64,000 bases of DNA, taken from positions 27,509,976 to 27,573,975 of the forward strand of contig NC_073691.1 in the NCBI RefSeq assembly GCF_029784155.1, in the 5' to 3' direction. This document shows positions 36,454 to 46,300 of the stretch, piece by piece. The translations under genes and the position numbers were made by a program. This DNA comes from Uranotaenia lowii. Taxonomy: Eukaryota; Arthropoda; Insecta; Diptera; Culicidae. The notes beneath the pieces were generated by a model. It had not been told where the DNA came from. It worked only from the letters and a program-made list of their open reading frames with translations, and did not search any database. The first letter of the stretch is position 1. Each line of letters opens with the position of its first letter.

Positions 36454-37219
36454 CCTACACTGAACCCAAATTTACACTTAAAATACACGTGATTTTTCAC
36501 TTACAATCAAGGATCCAGCGATTTTCTTCCATTCAAGTGCGAGATATACATTTCACTTGGCAGTCACTTAAATTTCAAGTGAATTCATCCACATTCACTT
36601 CAGTTGTCACTTGAGTTTGAAATGAGAAACAATATTCACTTCCCCACCACTTGAATTTCAAGTGAATGTCGTGTTGTAATTATGTTTACTTTCAGAGTTC
36701 AAAATGGCAAATTCTAAAGAGCAGCGTTTAAAGCTTATGCTGGATTTGGATTTTCCCAATTCTTTTCTAGGCGATTTTGGCGGTAGTTTGTGTTAAACGT
36801 GATGTAAGAAAAAGTTATTTAAATGTGTCATTATGTTTCAGCTTGTGGGTTGGACTGGACAGATTTTCTGGTTTGCAGCAGGGAAGATTTAGAAGTCGCA
36901 CTATCCGCAGTAACCGATCTGCCTTGGGATAACGATGGAATTTTCCAATCAATAAATTTATGGCGAAAGCGTAATGGAAGTTTTTGAAATCGAAGTGCTG
37001 TTCTATAAATGTTCTTTTATTTAAAAACGTGAGAGAAAGTTAACTTGAAACTTACTTAGAAATTCAGATAAATTTCACTCGAACGTCCTAGTGTAATTCA
37101 CTTGACCGGTCACTTAAGTGAATTCACTTGACCCATCACTTAAAAATGAAATTACGTATGGCGAGGATTTACTACAGATGTCACTTATTTTTTAAGTGAA
37201 AATTATTTTGCGTGTAACT
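36454..37219. mobile_element. CACTTGA-rich inverted-repeat element carrying a mini-gene
   Basis: Both ends are packed with CACTTAA/CACTTGA words or their reverse complements, about 18 in all. They often pair head-to-head, as in CACTTGAATTTCAAGTG (about 36650) and CACTTAAGTGAATTCACTTG (about 37111). The outermost ends are loosely inverted: TTACACTTAAAATA and TTTTTCACTTA on the left, TAAGTGAAAATTATTTTGCG then TGTAAC on the right. The middle (36690-36990) is free of the word and holds the spliced mini-gene. It looks like a DNA transposon with multiple subterminal transposase-type sites. The superfamily is unknown to me and the exact ends are uncertain. Confidence 0.5.
36704..36987 (+). CDS. two-exon mini-gene, 74-residue protein of unknown function
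   Basis: The start ATG (36704) sits in CAAAATGG, matching the insect start context. Exon 1 is 36704-36782 (79 nt, 26 codons plus one base). A 59-bp intron follows (36783-36841), beginning GTAGTTTG and ending TTATGTTTCAG. Exon 2 is 36842-36987 (ending TGA). Splicing removes a TAA that would stop exon 1 and gives a 74-residue product. It begins MANSKEQRLKLMLDLDFPN and contains LDWTDFLVCSREDLEVAL and LPWDNDGIFQSINLWRKR. It is acidic and tryptophan-containing, with alternating hydrophobic residues suggesting a small helical domain. I recognise no family; a vague SAM-like pattern is not enough to claim. A second good acceptor (TTTACTTTCAG, ending 36695) lies just upstream, so a non-coding or coding upstream exon is possible. 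It lies in the word-free centre of a CACTTGA-rich element and may be that element's cargo or an accessory gene. Confidence 0.55.
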
Positions 37220-39039
37220 ATGTGAGGACACCACACCAAAAGTTTCATTTCATTTGAAAGGGTCATGTCTGAAACTGTGACGAGTTGGCGCGAAAACCGT
37301 CTTTTTTTTTTGGAAAAGTTGGCCATGAATTTTGGACACCTGGCGTAATTTTTTCGTGCTCTGTAAAAATTTACCAAAATTATACATTAAATAGCTAAAA
37401 AAATGTGAAATTGTGCATAAAGATTGCAAAGGATCACGTTGATATAAAGTGTAATGATGGGTGAAGTTTGGAAAATAGCTTCCCGGGATATAGGTATTAA
37501 TTGCGATTCAAAAAAATAGTTCGTGAAAGGAAAGAAAAATGGCTATCGGTGTGATCTGATTTGCGCTTACAAAGTGCCAAATTTAACGATTGATTTTCAA
37601 ACGTACTTAAACGATTAAAAAATGTGCTCAGTGGTCGATTGCTGGAGAAGTCAGGAATAATTATTTTAAAAGACATCTGGAGAATTTGGAAAAACAGCAA
37701 TGCAGTGGCGTAGCCCAATTTTTAGGCCACAGAAAGAAAAAAAAGGGAAAATTGAGCGATGGGCGAAAAAATGCGGTTCTTTTTAAGATTGCTGTGATGC
37801 GCGTTGCTTGTGGCGTCAGATTTTTTGAAAAATATTTGGTTGCGACCCGTTTCAGTTGACTCCAATCAGGAAGAATTGCGAGACAGATCCAGCCTAAACC
37901 TTCTAAACCATTTAAAAGATTTGGTGAGATCGTTCCGTTTTTGAAAATTTATTGCTTCTACTCATTTTTTCCTATTTTCCATATTAATATCCCTTCCCCT
38001 TACTATCTGAATATAGTACCCTGCGACGTATGAGTTCTCTGCATCTGAAAAGTTTATTATGTTGTATCAGATCATCCTCATTATGATTACATTGACTTGT
38101 CGTGGTGTGCATAATTGTACTACACTTATTTTTAAAACCAACATTTTAAACGAATATTGAGTCCAGATACTCGTTTTGGCATCTTGTTTTTGTTTTGATG
38201 ATTCAGTTGTACTTTGTGTATCAGCCAATGCAAGATGTGTGAAGTCACCCAATGCTATGTTATGTTAAGCATTTTTTTGTTTTTTTTGTATCATGTTAAA
38301 GATACATTCAGATTTTTTCAATATGTTTAGTATGATTTAGTTATTTTGATCACATTTGTTATTCCTGTCATTTTACATCTTTTAAAGAAATTTTTAGTCA
38401 TTCGAAATTTCTATGTCTCTTGATTTATGAGTGCCTTATAAGTTTAAGTTCACTGTTGTTATATTTTAACGGAACTAAATTGATTGAAAATTGAGTCAAA
38501 ACGAAATAAAATTTCAAAAATTAGTAAAATTGGATAAAATTGCCTAAATTGAAACTTAAGGAAAATATTCCAATGATGAATCAGGCATTTGTCTTGAGAA
38601 GATTTTTTCCCCTTTTGCACTTGTTTTCTGACGGTCGCCATAAAATTCTTGGCAATGAATTTTATGAAAAAAAAAACTGATGAAAATAAGGATAGATTGT
38701 AATAAAATTCTTTAACATCGGTAAAAGTAGTACATGTTAGTTATTTTTAAGCTCTATTTTGTTCCTAATATTCTGTAGAAAATTTTTGAACTAATCAAGT
38801 CGATAACTGTAAGAGCACTAGAAGAATCTTGTTTTATGACTTCTTTTAACTTAATTCTTAACATAATTCTAATGAATAGAAGCAAAAGAAGGATTTATAT
38901 GCCATGGGATCTTTTCGTATACAGACCAGTTCGTGGTCCTGACTCTGGTCCTCCTCCCATCCGGTTGCAAGGAATCCTCTCAAGAAGTTCCATTTCTCAA
39001 CTAGAAACTACACTTATATACTTTCGAAAAAATAAGAAG
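37220..39039. other. A/T-rich unique stretch, no gene supported
   Basis: Short frames only. At 38631 an ACGGTCGCCAT word is followed by a small hairpin, CATAAAATTC with GAATTTTATG. Nothing else stands out. Confidence 0.5.
38631..38665. repeat. ACGGTCGCCAT word followed by a 10-bp-arm hairpin
   Basis: ACGGTCGCCATAAAATTC is followed by TTGGCAAT and GAATTTTATG; CATAAAATTC pairs exactly with GAATTTTATG. It shares the leading word with the hairpins at 15802 and 40405. Confidence 0.65.
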
Positions 39040-40230
39040 AAAAGCTCTCACTCTGCTGCGTATCTCGAGAGAGAATTTGGATCCGAAACTACCAGGAGTC
39101 CATCAATTTCAGGACGCAAACCACACAATTCCTCCCAACGACTACTGGTCAACTCGAGATCTCAACTCTGGGAAACAAAATATTTCCAACAATCTCCCTG
39201 TATCCACTATACACACATTTTGAAAATTTTGAGAAAATCGAGAGCCGCTCGATCTAAAACCATTCGTCGTCCCCCGAACAGCAGCGCGCGGAACTCCCGA
39301 GATAGATTTTTTTTGAGTCTTTTTATTTTCTCTGCTGCTGCTGCTGCTATCACATGAAGCAAGCAAGCAGCAGAACTACGCCAATTTCGAAACTCACCTC
39401 TCCTCTCGGAAGTTCGCTTAAACTCAGCCAGCAAACAGCAGCAGCAGCAGCTCAATCAAGAAATTGCTCCGCGTTCCGTTCCGGGGGAATTTCGTCCGAG
39501 AACGTTTCGTTGTAGTCCAATTGAAGAGCTTACATATGACGTACGTATCTCCTCGCTCAGGGGTTTGATCGTAAATCTCCAACGAACCTGTGGCAACAAA
39601 ACTAAAAGCGGCCCGGTTAAGTTCAAGAGAAGTCCGGAGCGAGGCAACGCGGTGAGCACAGTTCTTAATTGTAACAACCAACAAATCCCAGAGTCCGGGT
39701 CAATCTCAACAGCAACTCAAAATCAACAGCAACAAAATAGTCGTCAGCGTTCGAGACATCAAAGTCCATTCATATGCGATTCGATACGATACACCCGACC
39801 CAACACACGAGAGGGATGAGTTTTTCTCCCTCATTTGGTGCTGCCGGTTGATTGAAACGAAACCGATTGCTGGGAGGTAAAAATGAGCAAAAAGAGGCAA
39901 CCCCCGACCGAAACGTTGAGGGAGGACGTCTCCGGCCGGGAATCTCCGGAGATTGAACCATCACAACGACGAGGGACTCGAAGGAGAGTGTCCCTTTTGA
40001 GAGGTTCTGGTTCTGGCGGGAAGTTTTTTTTTCCTCTGTTGTCTGAGCTTCGTAGGAGTAAAACGAAAGTGGAACATAGGTACATTACGAATTTGGTTCC
40101 TTCTCCGGCCCGGTCCGGAGCCGGGTAGAAATCTCTTCCTAATGCTCTGTTCATTCGGAGACAACGCTCCGCTTGATTGCTTCCATTCACTTGAGAAGAG
40201 CTTATGTACCTTTATAGAGCGGCCAAAAGT
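39040..40230. other. GC-richer CAG-repeat island, possible 5' untranslated or promoter region
   Basis: Base composition shifts toward GC, with CAGCAG/CTGCTG tracts near 39335, 39363 and 39435 and CAACAG tracts near 39710-39735. Several overlapping frames (60-173 codons) exist on both strands but none is recognisable. A strong minus-strand splice-donor match (GAGAG|GTGAGT, about 39395-39405) and a plus-strand one (GCG|GTGAGC, about 39650) are visible. This resembles insect 5' leader DNA with untranslated exons, but no transcript direction can be fixed. Confidence 0.3.
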
Positions 40231-40404
40231 TCGCCTCTGAGTTTATAAAATTTTGAAGAAAAATGAGAAAAAAAAACTCAAAACCCTCTCTAATTAAAAT
40301 TGAGCGTAAAAAAACAAACATCTTCGTATCATTCGAACCCGAGTTGAAATGTGTAATTTTCCTTGCTCGAAATTTACAAAATTTATTTCTGTGAATACAA
40401 AAAC

Positions 40405-40516
40405 AATTTATAACGGTCGCCATGTATGATTGGAAAGATTTTAAGCAGATTGCTCTCTCTCAAGAAAATAATAATGAAAAAAAGAATTTAAAAAAACTAT
40501 ATGGCGACGATCGTCA
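40405..40516. repeat. diverged ACGGTCGCCAT inverted repeat
   Basis: AATTTATAACGGTCGCCATG at about 40405 pairs imperfectly with ATATGGCGACGATCGTCAAT around 40499-40516, enclosing about 75 bp. It is an older relative of the hairpin at 15802-15880. Confidence 0.6.
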
Positions 40517-40548
40517 ATTTTCTTTAGAATATTGATGAAAAAAGGAAT

Positions 40549-40770
40549 TTGCAAGTTTGTAATTTTTTTCATTATCATAAATTTTGTCAATTTAGATTAT
40601 TTTGTCAATTTGGTCAATTTGGGCAATTTGGACAAATTTGTAAATTTTTACAATTTTGTCACTTTTATCAATTTTTATCAACACATTTTATCAAGTTGGT
40701 AAATTTTGACAATTTTTCCAATCTGGTCAATTTTTTCAAAATTTGTCGATTACAACATTTTTGACAAATT
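40549..40770. repeat. decayed relic of the 9-bp repeat, opposite orientation
   Basis: About 20 degenerate units of the type ATTTTGTCA / ATTTGGTCA / ATTTGGGCA keep a 9-base spacing. The recurring TCAATTTTG and ACAATTTTG words are the reverse complement of the CAAAATTG core of the large satellites. Confidence 0.65.
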
Positions 40771-41870
40771 GATTGCTATTTTGATTAAAATTGGACTTCG
40801 TTTTGATTCGATTTGGGTTCGATTTTCCCATAATTTAAACTTAATGTTTGCTCGATTGGGTCAAACGCTTAAGGAGTTGAATAAATTTAGAGTGCTTGTC
40901 AAACTCAAAAACTTTGAAACATTTTGACAAATTGCGCAATTTTGAGCTCAATTTTACTCTTTATATATTTCTTCAGTAGCCGCTAACTTTTTCATTGAGT
41001 TTTGATTTTATCGGTCAGCTTTTCCCATCAACACCTTACCTTGCTAATCAATATTTTAGGTGACAGCATCCCTTTAATTCAATTCACACTCTATTATAAC
41101 CCAATTTTTCCCTTTTGAGAAGAACAGGGGACGATCTGGTTGGTGGATTTAGCTGTTTCGAAATTAACTGGATTTGGTTATTTTCGTGCCACTGGAACAA
41201 GTTTCCAAGGGTATGTCAGCTAAGCTGACGAAACCTGACCAAAACATAAAAATCATAAAATTTAAAATCATTGACACGAATGCCAAAGCGTTGGTAAAGT
41301 GTCACAAATAAACAAAAAAAAAAATAAAATTTAAAATCGGTTAGTCAACTAACCGTGAATTGAATTTCACCGTAGAAATAATAACGCTCTTTTTAGACTT
41401 TCGAAGTCAGCGAAATCAAGAGTTTTTGTCTCGAAAGCTCTTACTTTCTTTACACAGAAGCAAATTCACACCAATCATGATGCTTTCCACAGAACTACCA
41501 AAAACACAAAAAGATTTTCTAGGCAGTATGGTAAAGTAGTGTACAATTAAGCCATAGATTTTTTTTGTAAAAACAACAGTTTTGTAACATTTTTAATTAA
41601 TGATCCTTTTTTTAAGGAAATGGTGCACAATTTTTAAAGCTTCTCATCATGCATCGTCAATATTTCGAAAACGAGTTAATATAAATTCTGAAGAATAGAC
41701 AGAATAGTACTTTTCATAATCAATACAACGCTGTCAAAATTGTTCATGTCCGATCACAAGGAACGTAGCTATAACAAAAAGAAAATGTCCCATTTTTAAA
41801 AGATCTAAGCTTATTTAGTTTACTTGTAATTTTTGTGAATTAGGTTACTTTTATCAATTTTGACCAGCTT
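40771..41870. other. unique A/T-rich stretch with two short palindromes
   Basis: GTCAGCTAAGCTGAC (about 41215-41229) and CGGTTAGTCAACTAACCG (41338-41355) are near-perfect short dyads. No gene is supported. Confidence 0.5.
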
Positions 41871-43510
41871 GAAATAATTGTAAATTTTATCAATTTTATA
41901 AATTTTTTCAATCAGGTTTGTCTGGTCGATTTTAACATTTTTGACAATTTGGATGGAGATTTGACTCAATTCAACCCCAACTTAAACTCAGTTTTGACAC
42001 TTTGACGCAATTTAAAAAGGAATTACTTTTAAATTTCGCTTTAAATACTTCATTTTGACTAAATCTTAAGTCATTTTTGACTCAAATTGACTATATTTTA
42101 TTTCAGTTTTGATTAAATTTTGTATAAATTGTAAAGTCAAATGCACGACTTTTTTTTAAATAAGAATAGCAATTATTGTTTCAGTAATAAAAATCATTTC
42201 AACTCGAATAACACAAATAAACAGGTTCGAAGTTGTTGTTTTGAGTATTATAAAAATTAAAGTCCATCAAAGTTGAAAAATAATTCTTGAAATCCTTAAT
42301 TCATTTCAATATGATTTTGCAAATTTCTTCCAAACCTTGTTTATTGGGTGTTAGGAAGGTGTTTGTGATTGAATCAGATTTTTAAAAAACTGGAATTTGT
42401 AAATCTGAAGAAAAAATAGCTATTTTCCAAAAAACACTTTTACAAAAAAATAAATAAATTTAATTTTTGCTTTTTTTCCGCATACTTTGTTTGATATCTC
42501 CCACATAAATTTAAATTTAGTAATAAAAATACCATGGGCTAATTTCTTTTAATTTCATAAATTTTTTGTGGATAAATCACTCAAAAATATCCATGCATTT
42601 CTGAAATACCTGGATTTTGATTAGCGTTGTTTGTAAACAACACTTTGCAACTTATTTTAAATCGATGTCGAATCAATTTTGAATATTTTACTAAATGTGC
42701 CAAATTTGACTCAAATGTTTCCTTTCTTTGACAGAATTAACTCAGTTTTAAATTGATTAAACTTAATTTTAATCAAATTTTTACAGCATTTTGTTTCTAT
42801 TTAAACTCGATTTTGATTCATTTTATATTTAGTTTTCAATAAATTTATGTTCCATTTCGTTTGAATTTAAACGATATTTGAACTCAATGCCAACTCAATT
42901 TTAAGTTTTTTTTTTACTCAAATTCAACCCATTTTTTAAATGTTTGTTGACATTTTTATAATACTTTTGATTCATTTTCTAACGTCATGTCATGACTCAT
43001 TTTTATTCGGTTTTGCTTATTTTGTCAAACTTGCCAATTTTGAGTAAAATTTTCCTGAATAAATTTACTAAATCATTTTTAACAACTGAATTTTGACTCA
43101 TTTTTTCAACAGTTTTTACCATGTTTTAACTCTGCTATTTGCATTGTTTTGAAACAATTTTGTTCTTATTTTGACTCCGTTTGTAATTTTTTTTTACAAA
43201 ATTTTACTCAACATTATTAATTTGGATAGTTTTCTCCAAATCTACCCCAACTTTGACTTTTCTTAAGATTTAATCAAATAAACCAATTTTAATTAATATT
43301 TGGCTAAACTTTGGTTCTAATAAAAATCAATTTTGAATGAATTTTGACTCAATTTTTACGCCATGTTAAAAAAAATGGAACACATTTTGATTGTGAATGA
43401 ACGTAAATAAACTTTGCCCCAATTTTATTTCCATTTGTTTGAGTTTTAAACAAAAATCAAACACAATCATGACTTAAATTTCAATTCAATTTAAAATATT
43501 TTTTTATTTA
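41871..43510. repeat. T-rich degenerate TTTTGACTCAA-type sequence
   Basis: Words such as TTTTGACTCAATTT, TTTTGATTCATTTT and AATTTTGACTAAATTTT recur irregularly every 9-20 bases, probably strongly decayed 9-bp satellite. An unrelated dispersed repeat (42150-42651) lies inside. There is no coding capacity. Confidence 0.45.
42150..42651 (-). repeat. dispersed repeat, second copy (inverted relative to 35655-36185)
   Basis: Read on the minus strand it follows 35655-36185 collinearly. It shares CAAATTTCTTCCAAACCTTG, TTGCAAATTTC, ACTTTGTTYRATATC, CACTCAAAA and TGGATTTTGATTAG, among others. By eye the copies differ at perhaps a quarter of positions, so the family is old. The 35704-35766 hairpin is represented only by a partial stem. 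Confidence 0.8.
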
Positions 43511-43632
43511 TGTGGCAGATTATGAGAAATCACAGGGCTCTTATGAGGCCAAGACTTCCCACCGCGGCAGAAAGCTAGGTAAATGAATTGGGAAGGAGTT
43601 GGACGAGGCCGAAATACACCTAAAGAACGAAG

Positions 43633-44228
43633 CAGGGATGCCAGGTCGTTTTGTTAAAAATCAGGACAACGCAGCCCGTGGCGCTGAGGATAGACTTCAA
43701 GTTTTCTAAGCCAACGGTCATCAGATCAATTCCCGGTCACGGCATAGCATAGTTCACGTTCTGTGGTTTTAGCATTTGTAAAATTCTAGCAATCATATTC
43801 TCGAATGTTTTACGCTTTGAGTTCAGTCAAAATGAATCTCTTAGAGTAAACATCATGTTTCATTGAGGTCCTGTGTGTGTTTATGTTCGTTCAAAACAAA
43901 AAAAAGAAGAAAAAATCAGGATTTTTCAGAACACCACAAATTCTGCTTAAATTGCATTAATAAAGGGGAAATACAATAACTGTAGACGCCTCCATTTATG
44001 CATTTCAATATCATCTGAACCGAACATCGTATCGATTTTACAAATTTTATTACAGATTTGTTCTATATCTTGATAATTTAACTATAAATTCAATAAAAAT
44101 TCACATAATTTTTTAAATTAAGGACAATGCAGTACATTTCAATAACTTTTTCTTCAAAAATCTGGACAAATTACGACAATTTAAAATTCAAGACAAATCC
44201 TGATTTGTCAGGACACCTGGCACCTCTG
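43633..44228. mobile_element. TGCCAGGT-ended inverted-repeat element, interrupted by a SINE
   Basis: The left end CAGGGATGCCAGGTCGTTTTG and right end CAGGACACCTGGCACCTCTG are inverted (TGCCAGGT / ACCTGGCA). AAAATCAGGAC near the left mirrors GACAAATCCTGATTTGTC on the right. CAGGATTTTTC-type words fill the interior. It has similar style to the element at 2916-3136. A SINE-like sequence is inserted near the left end. Confidence 0.55.
43670..43892 (+). mobile_element. tRNA-derived SINE, copy 1
   Basis: The head looks like a tRNA gene: A-box-like TGGCGCTGAGG at 43679 and B-box-like AGATCAATTCCC at 43724, about 45 bases apart, ending GGTCACGGCA. A unique body follows (TTCTGTGGTTTTAGCATTT, then ATCATATTCTCGAATG) and an A-rich tail. 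The same body occurs at 63388-63596. This supports a short interspersed element transcribed by RNA polymerase III from an internal promoter. Confidence 0.7.
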
Positions 44229-44324
44229 GCACTCAATGTTCAATTGAGTGTTTGCTCCCTGATAAGTACGAAGGTCAGGGAGCTGTATTACGAGCAAAGG
44301 GATTTTACTATTCATTATGTTAAG

Positions 44325-46300
44325 TGTCAATGTGTTGCAGTTTGGATGCTACGATATGTAACGCTGTGTTGTGTAATGCAATCGACAAATACAAACGACT
44401 GTAGGCTGAGCTCTGTTGTTACGATGTGTAATGCTGAGCTGTGTATTGTAATAGAGAACTAATACACTGTGGATTAAGCTTTGTTGTAACGATGTGTAAT
44501 GATGTGTTGTGTAATGCTATAGTCAAATAATAACCAGAGCGTTGTTGTTACGATGTATAATGCAATAGACAAATAATAACCACTGTAGGCTGAGCTTCGT
44601 TGTTACGATGTGTAATGCTGAACTGTGTAATGTAACAGAGAAATAATACACTGTAGGTTGAGCTCTGTTGTTACGTTGTGTAATGCTGTGTTGTGTAATG
44701 TAACAGACAAATAATAGGCACTGTGGACTGAGCTTTGTTATTACGATGTGCAATAACGACTGTAGGCTGAGCTCTGTTGTAACGATGTGTAATGCTGAAC
44801 TGTGTATTGTAACAAAGAACTAATACACTGTGGATTGAGCTTTGTTGTAACGATTTGTTGTGTAATGCTATGGTCAAATAATAAGCATTGTAGACTGAGC
44901 TTTGTTGTTACGATGTGTACTGCTCAACTGTGTAATGTAACAGAGAACTTATACACTGTGGGTTGAGCTCTGTTGTTACGTTGTGTAATGCTGTGTTGTG
45001 TAATGCAATGGACAAATAATAGCCACTGTGGGCTGAGCGTTGTTGCTACGATGTGTAGAGTATGGTGGGGTAAAAGTACGACCTTAGTGCTATCCTATTT
45101 TTAGAAAATTTTGACGGTTGTTTTCCAAAAAACCAAGAAGAGCATTTGATTCTTTAGACTTTTGTCTCTCTTCTACAGAATTACGAAGATAATCGATCGA
45201 CGCATTTGATAGCAGTAGTGAAAATGCCTAACTGCTATCGAAACGTACTCTTACCCCACCTCTGGGGCAAAAGTTCGAATGATGTGGGGTAAAAGTACGA
45301 CCATTCAAAATTCCACAATTCTGCATGAAGTCAACAGAATAATTATTTTGTAATAATCTGTGCTTACAGCAGCAGCTTTTTTGTTCGCTTCTGATACTAA
45401 TCCTATACATGGGCAAATAACCTGCGCGAATTTGGAGTCCTCCACTAACTGTCCATATTCAGCAGGTTTTCGAAATCCAGTTCTCATCGTATTTGAGCAA
45501 TTTTTCGTGCGAGCAAATTTTGTAGAAACAAAAATATGCGCTGATGTTTCCAGAGCATTTAAAAAAGAAGTTAACATTGTCCGTTCAGATTTACTTCAGT
45601 AGACCCTTCGTACTTTTGCCCCATTTGCAGTTCGTACTTTTGCCCCTTCAAAATTTCTTATGATTCACAGTTTATTGTGCAGAACAGAGACAAAGCAATC
45701 AAATTCTTTCTTCGGCATTTGATAGTGATTATAAACAACTAAAAAGACACATTAAAACTTTCATTGAAAGCCAGACTTTTGGTTGCACAAACATGTTTGC
45801 CGTTATTTGAAATATTACATCATTTAAGCAAAAAAGCTACTTTACCTAATTTTTCGGAGTATTTTCAATTTCTACGAAAAAAAATTATGGCTGGTTGTTG
45901 GCAGTCCAAATCATTATCAATCCATGCCAAAGTTTTGAATTTTACTGTTCTCGTTTTGTGATAATCCCAAAACGTACTTTTACCCGACTCGTACTTTTAC
46001 CCCACCTTACTCTAATGCAATAAACAAATAATAACCACTGTAGGCTGAGCTTCGTTGTTACGATGTGTAACGCTGAACTGTGTATTGTAACATAGAACTA
46101 ATACATTGTGGGTTGAGCTTTGCTGTTACGATGTGTAATGCTGTGTTGTGTAATGCAGTAGACAAATAATAGGCACTGTGGGATGAGCTTTGTTGATACG
46201 ATGTGTAATGTTGAACTGTGTATTTTAACAGAGAAAATTCATACACTGTGGGCTGAGCGTTGTTGTTACGATGGCAATGATGGACAGTGTAATGTAGTGT
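44325..46300. repeat. dimeric 68/70-bp minisatellite (interrupted)
   Basis: Two unit types alternate. Both start near TGTAGGCTGAGCTCTGTTG and TTACGATGTGTAATGCTG. Type A continues AACTGTGTAATGTAACAGAG with AACTAATACAC; type B continues TGTTGTGTAATGCAATAGAC with AAATAATAGCCAC. The array spans about 44325-45057 and 46013-46300, split by a transposon at 45058-46012. About 14 units in total, moderately diverged. Confidence 0.9.
45058..46012. mobile_element. TA-flanked GGTGGGGTAAAAGTACGA-ended transposon, non-autonomous
   Basis: The left end GAGTATGGTGGGGTAAAAGT and right end ACTTTTACCCCACCTTACTC are flanked by TA (45056-45057, 46013-46014). The end word (GGGGTAAAAGTACGA or GGGGCAAAAGTTCGA) recurs subterminally at 45247-45301, 45608-45646 and 45970-45990. 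The 955-bp body has overlapping frames of 80-90 codons but no transposase motif. Excision would restore the minisatellite word ACGATGTGTAATGCAATA, which confirms both ends. Confidence 0.9.

Noticed and set aside
38836..39357. 173-codon plus-strand frame ending in an alanine run
   Set aside because: Composition shifts midway from A/T-rich to CAG-rich without any domain; more likely untranslated or promoter DNA.
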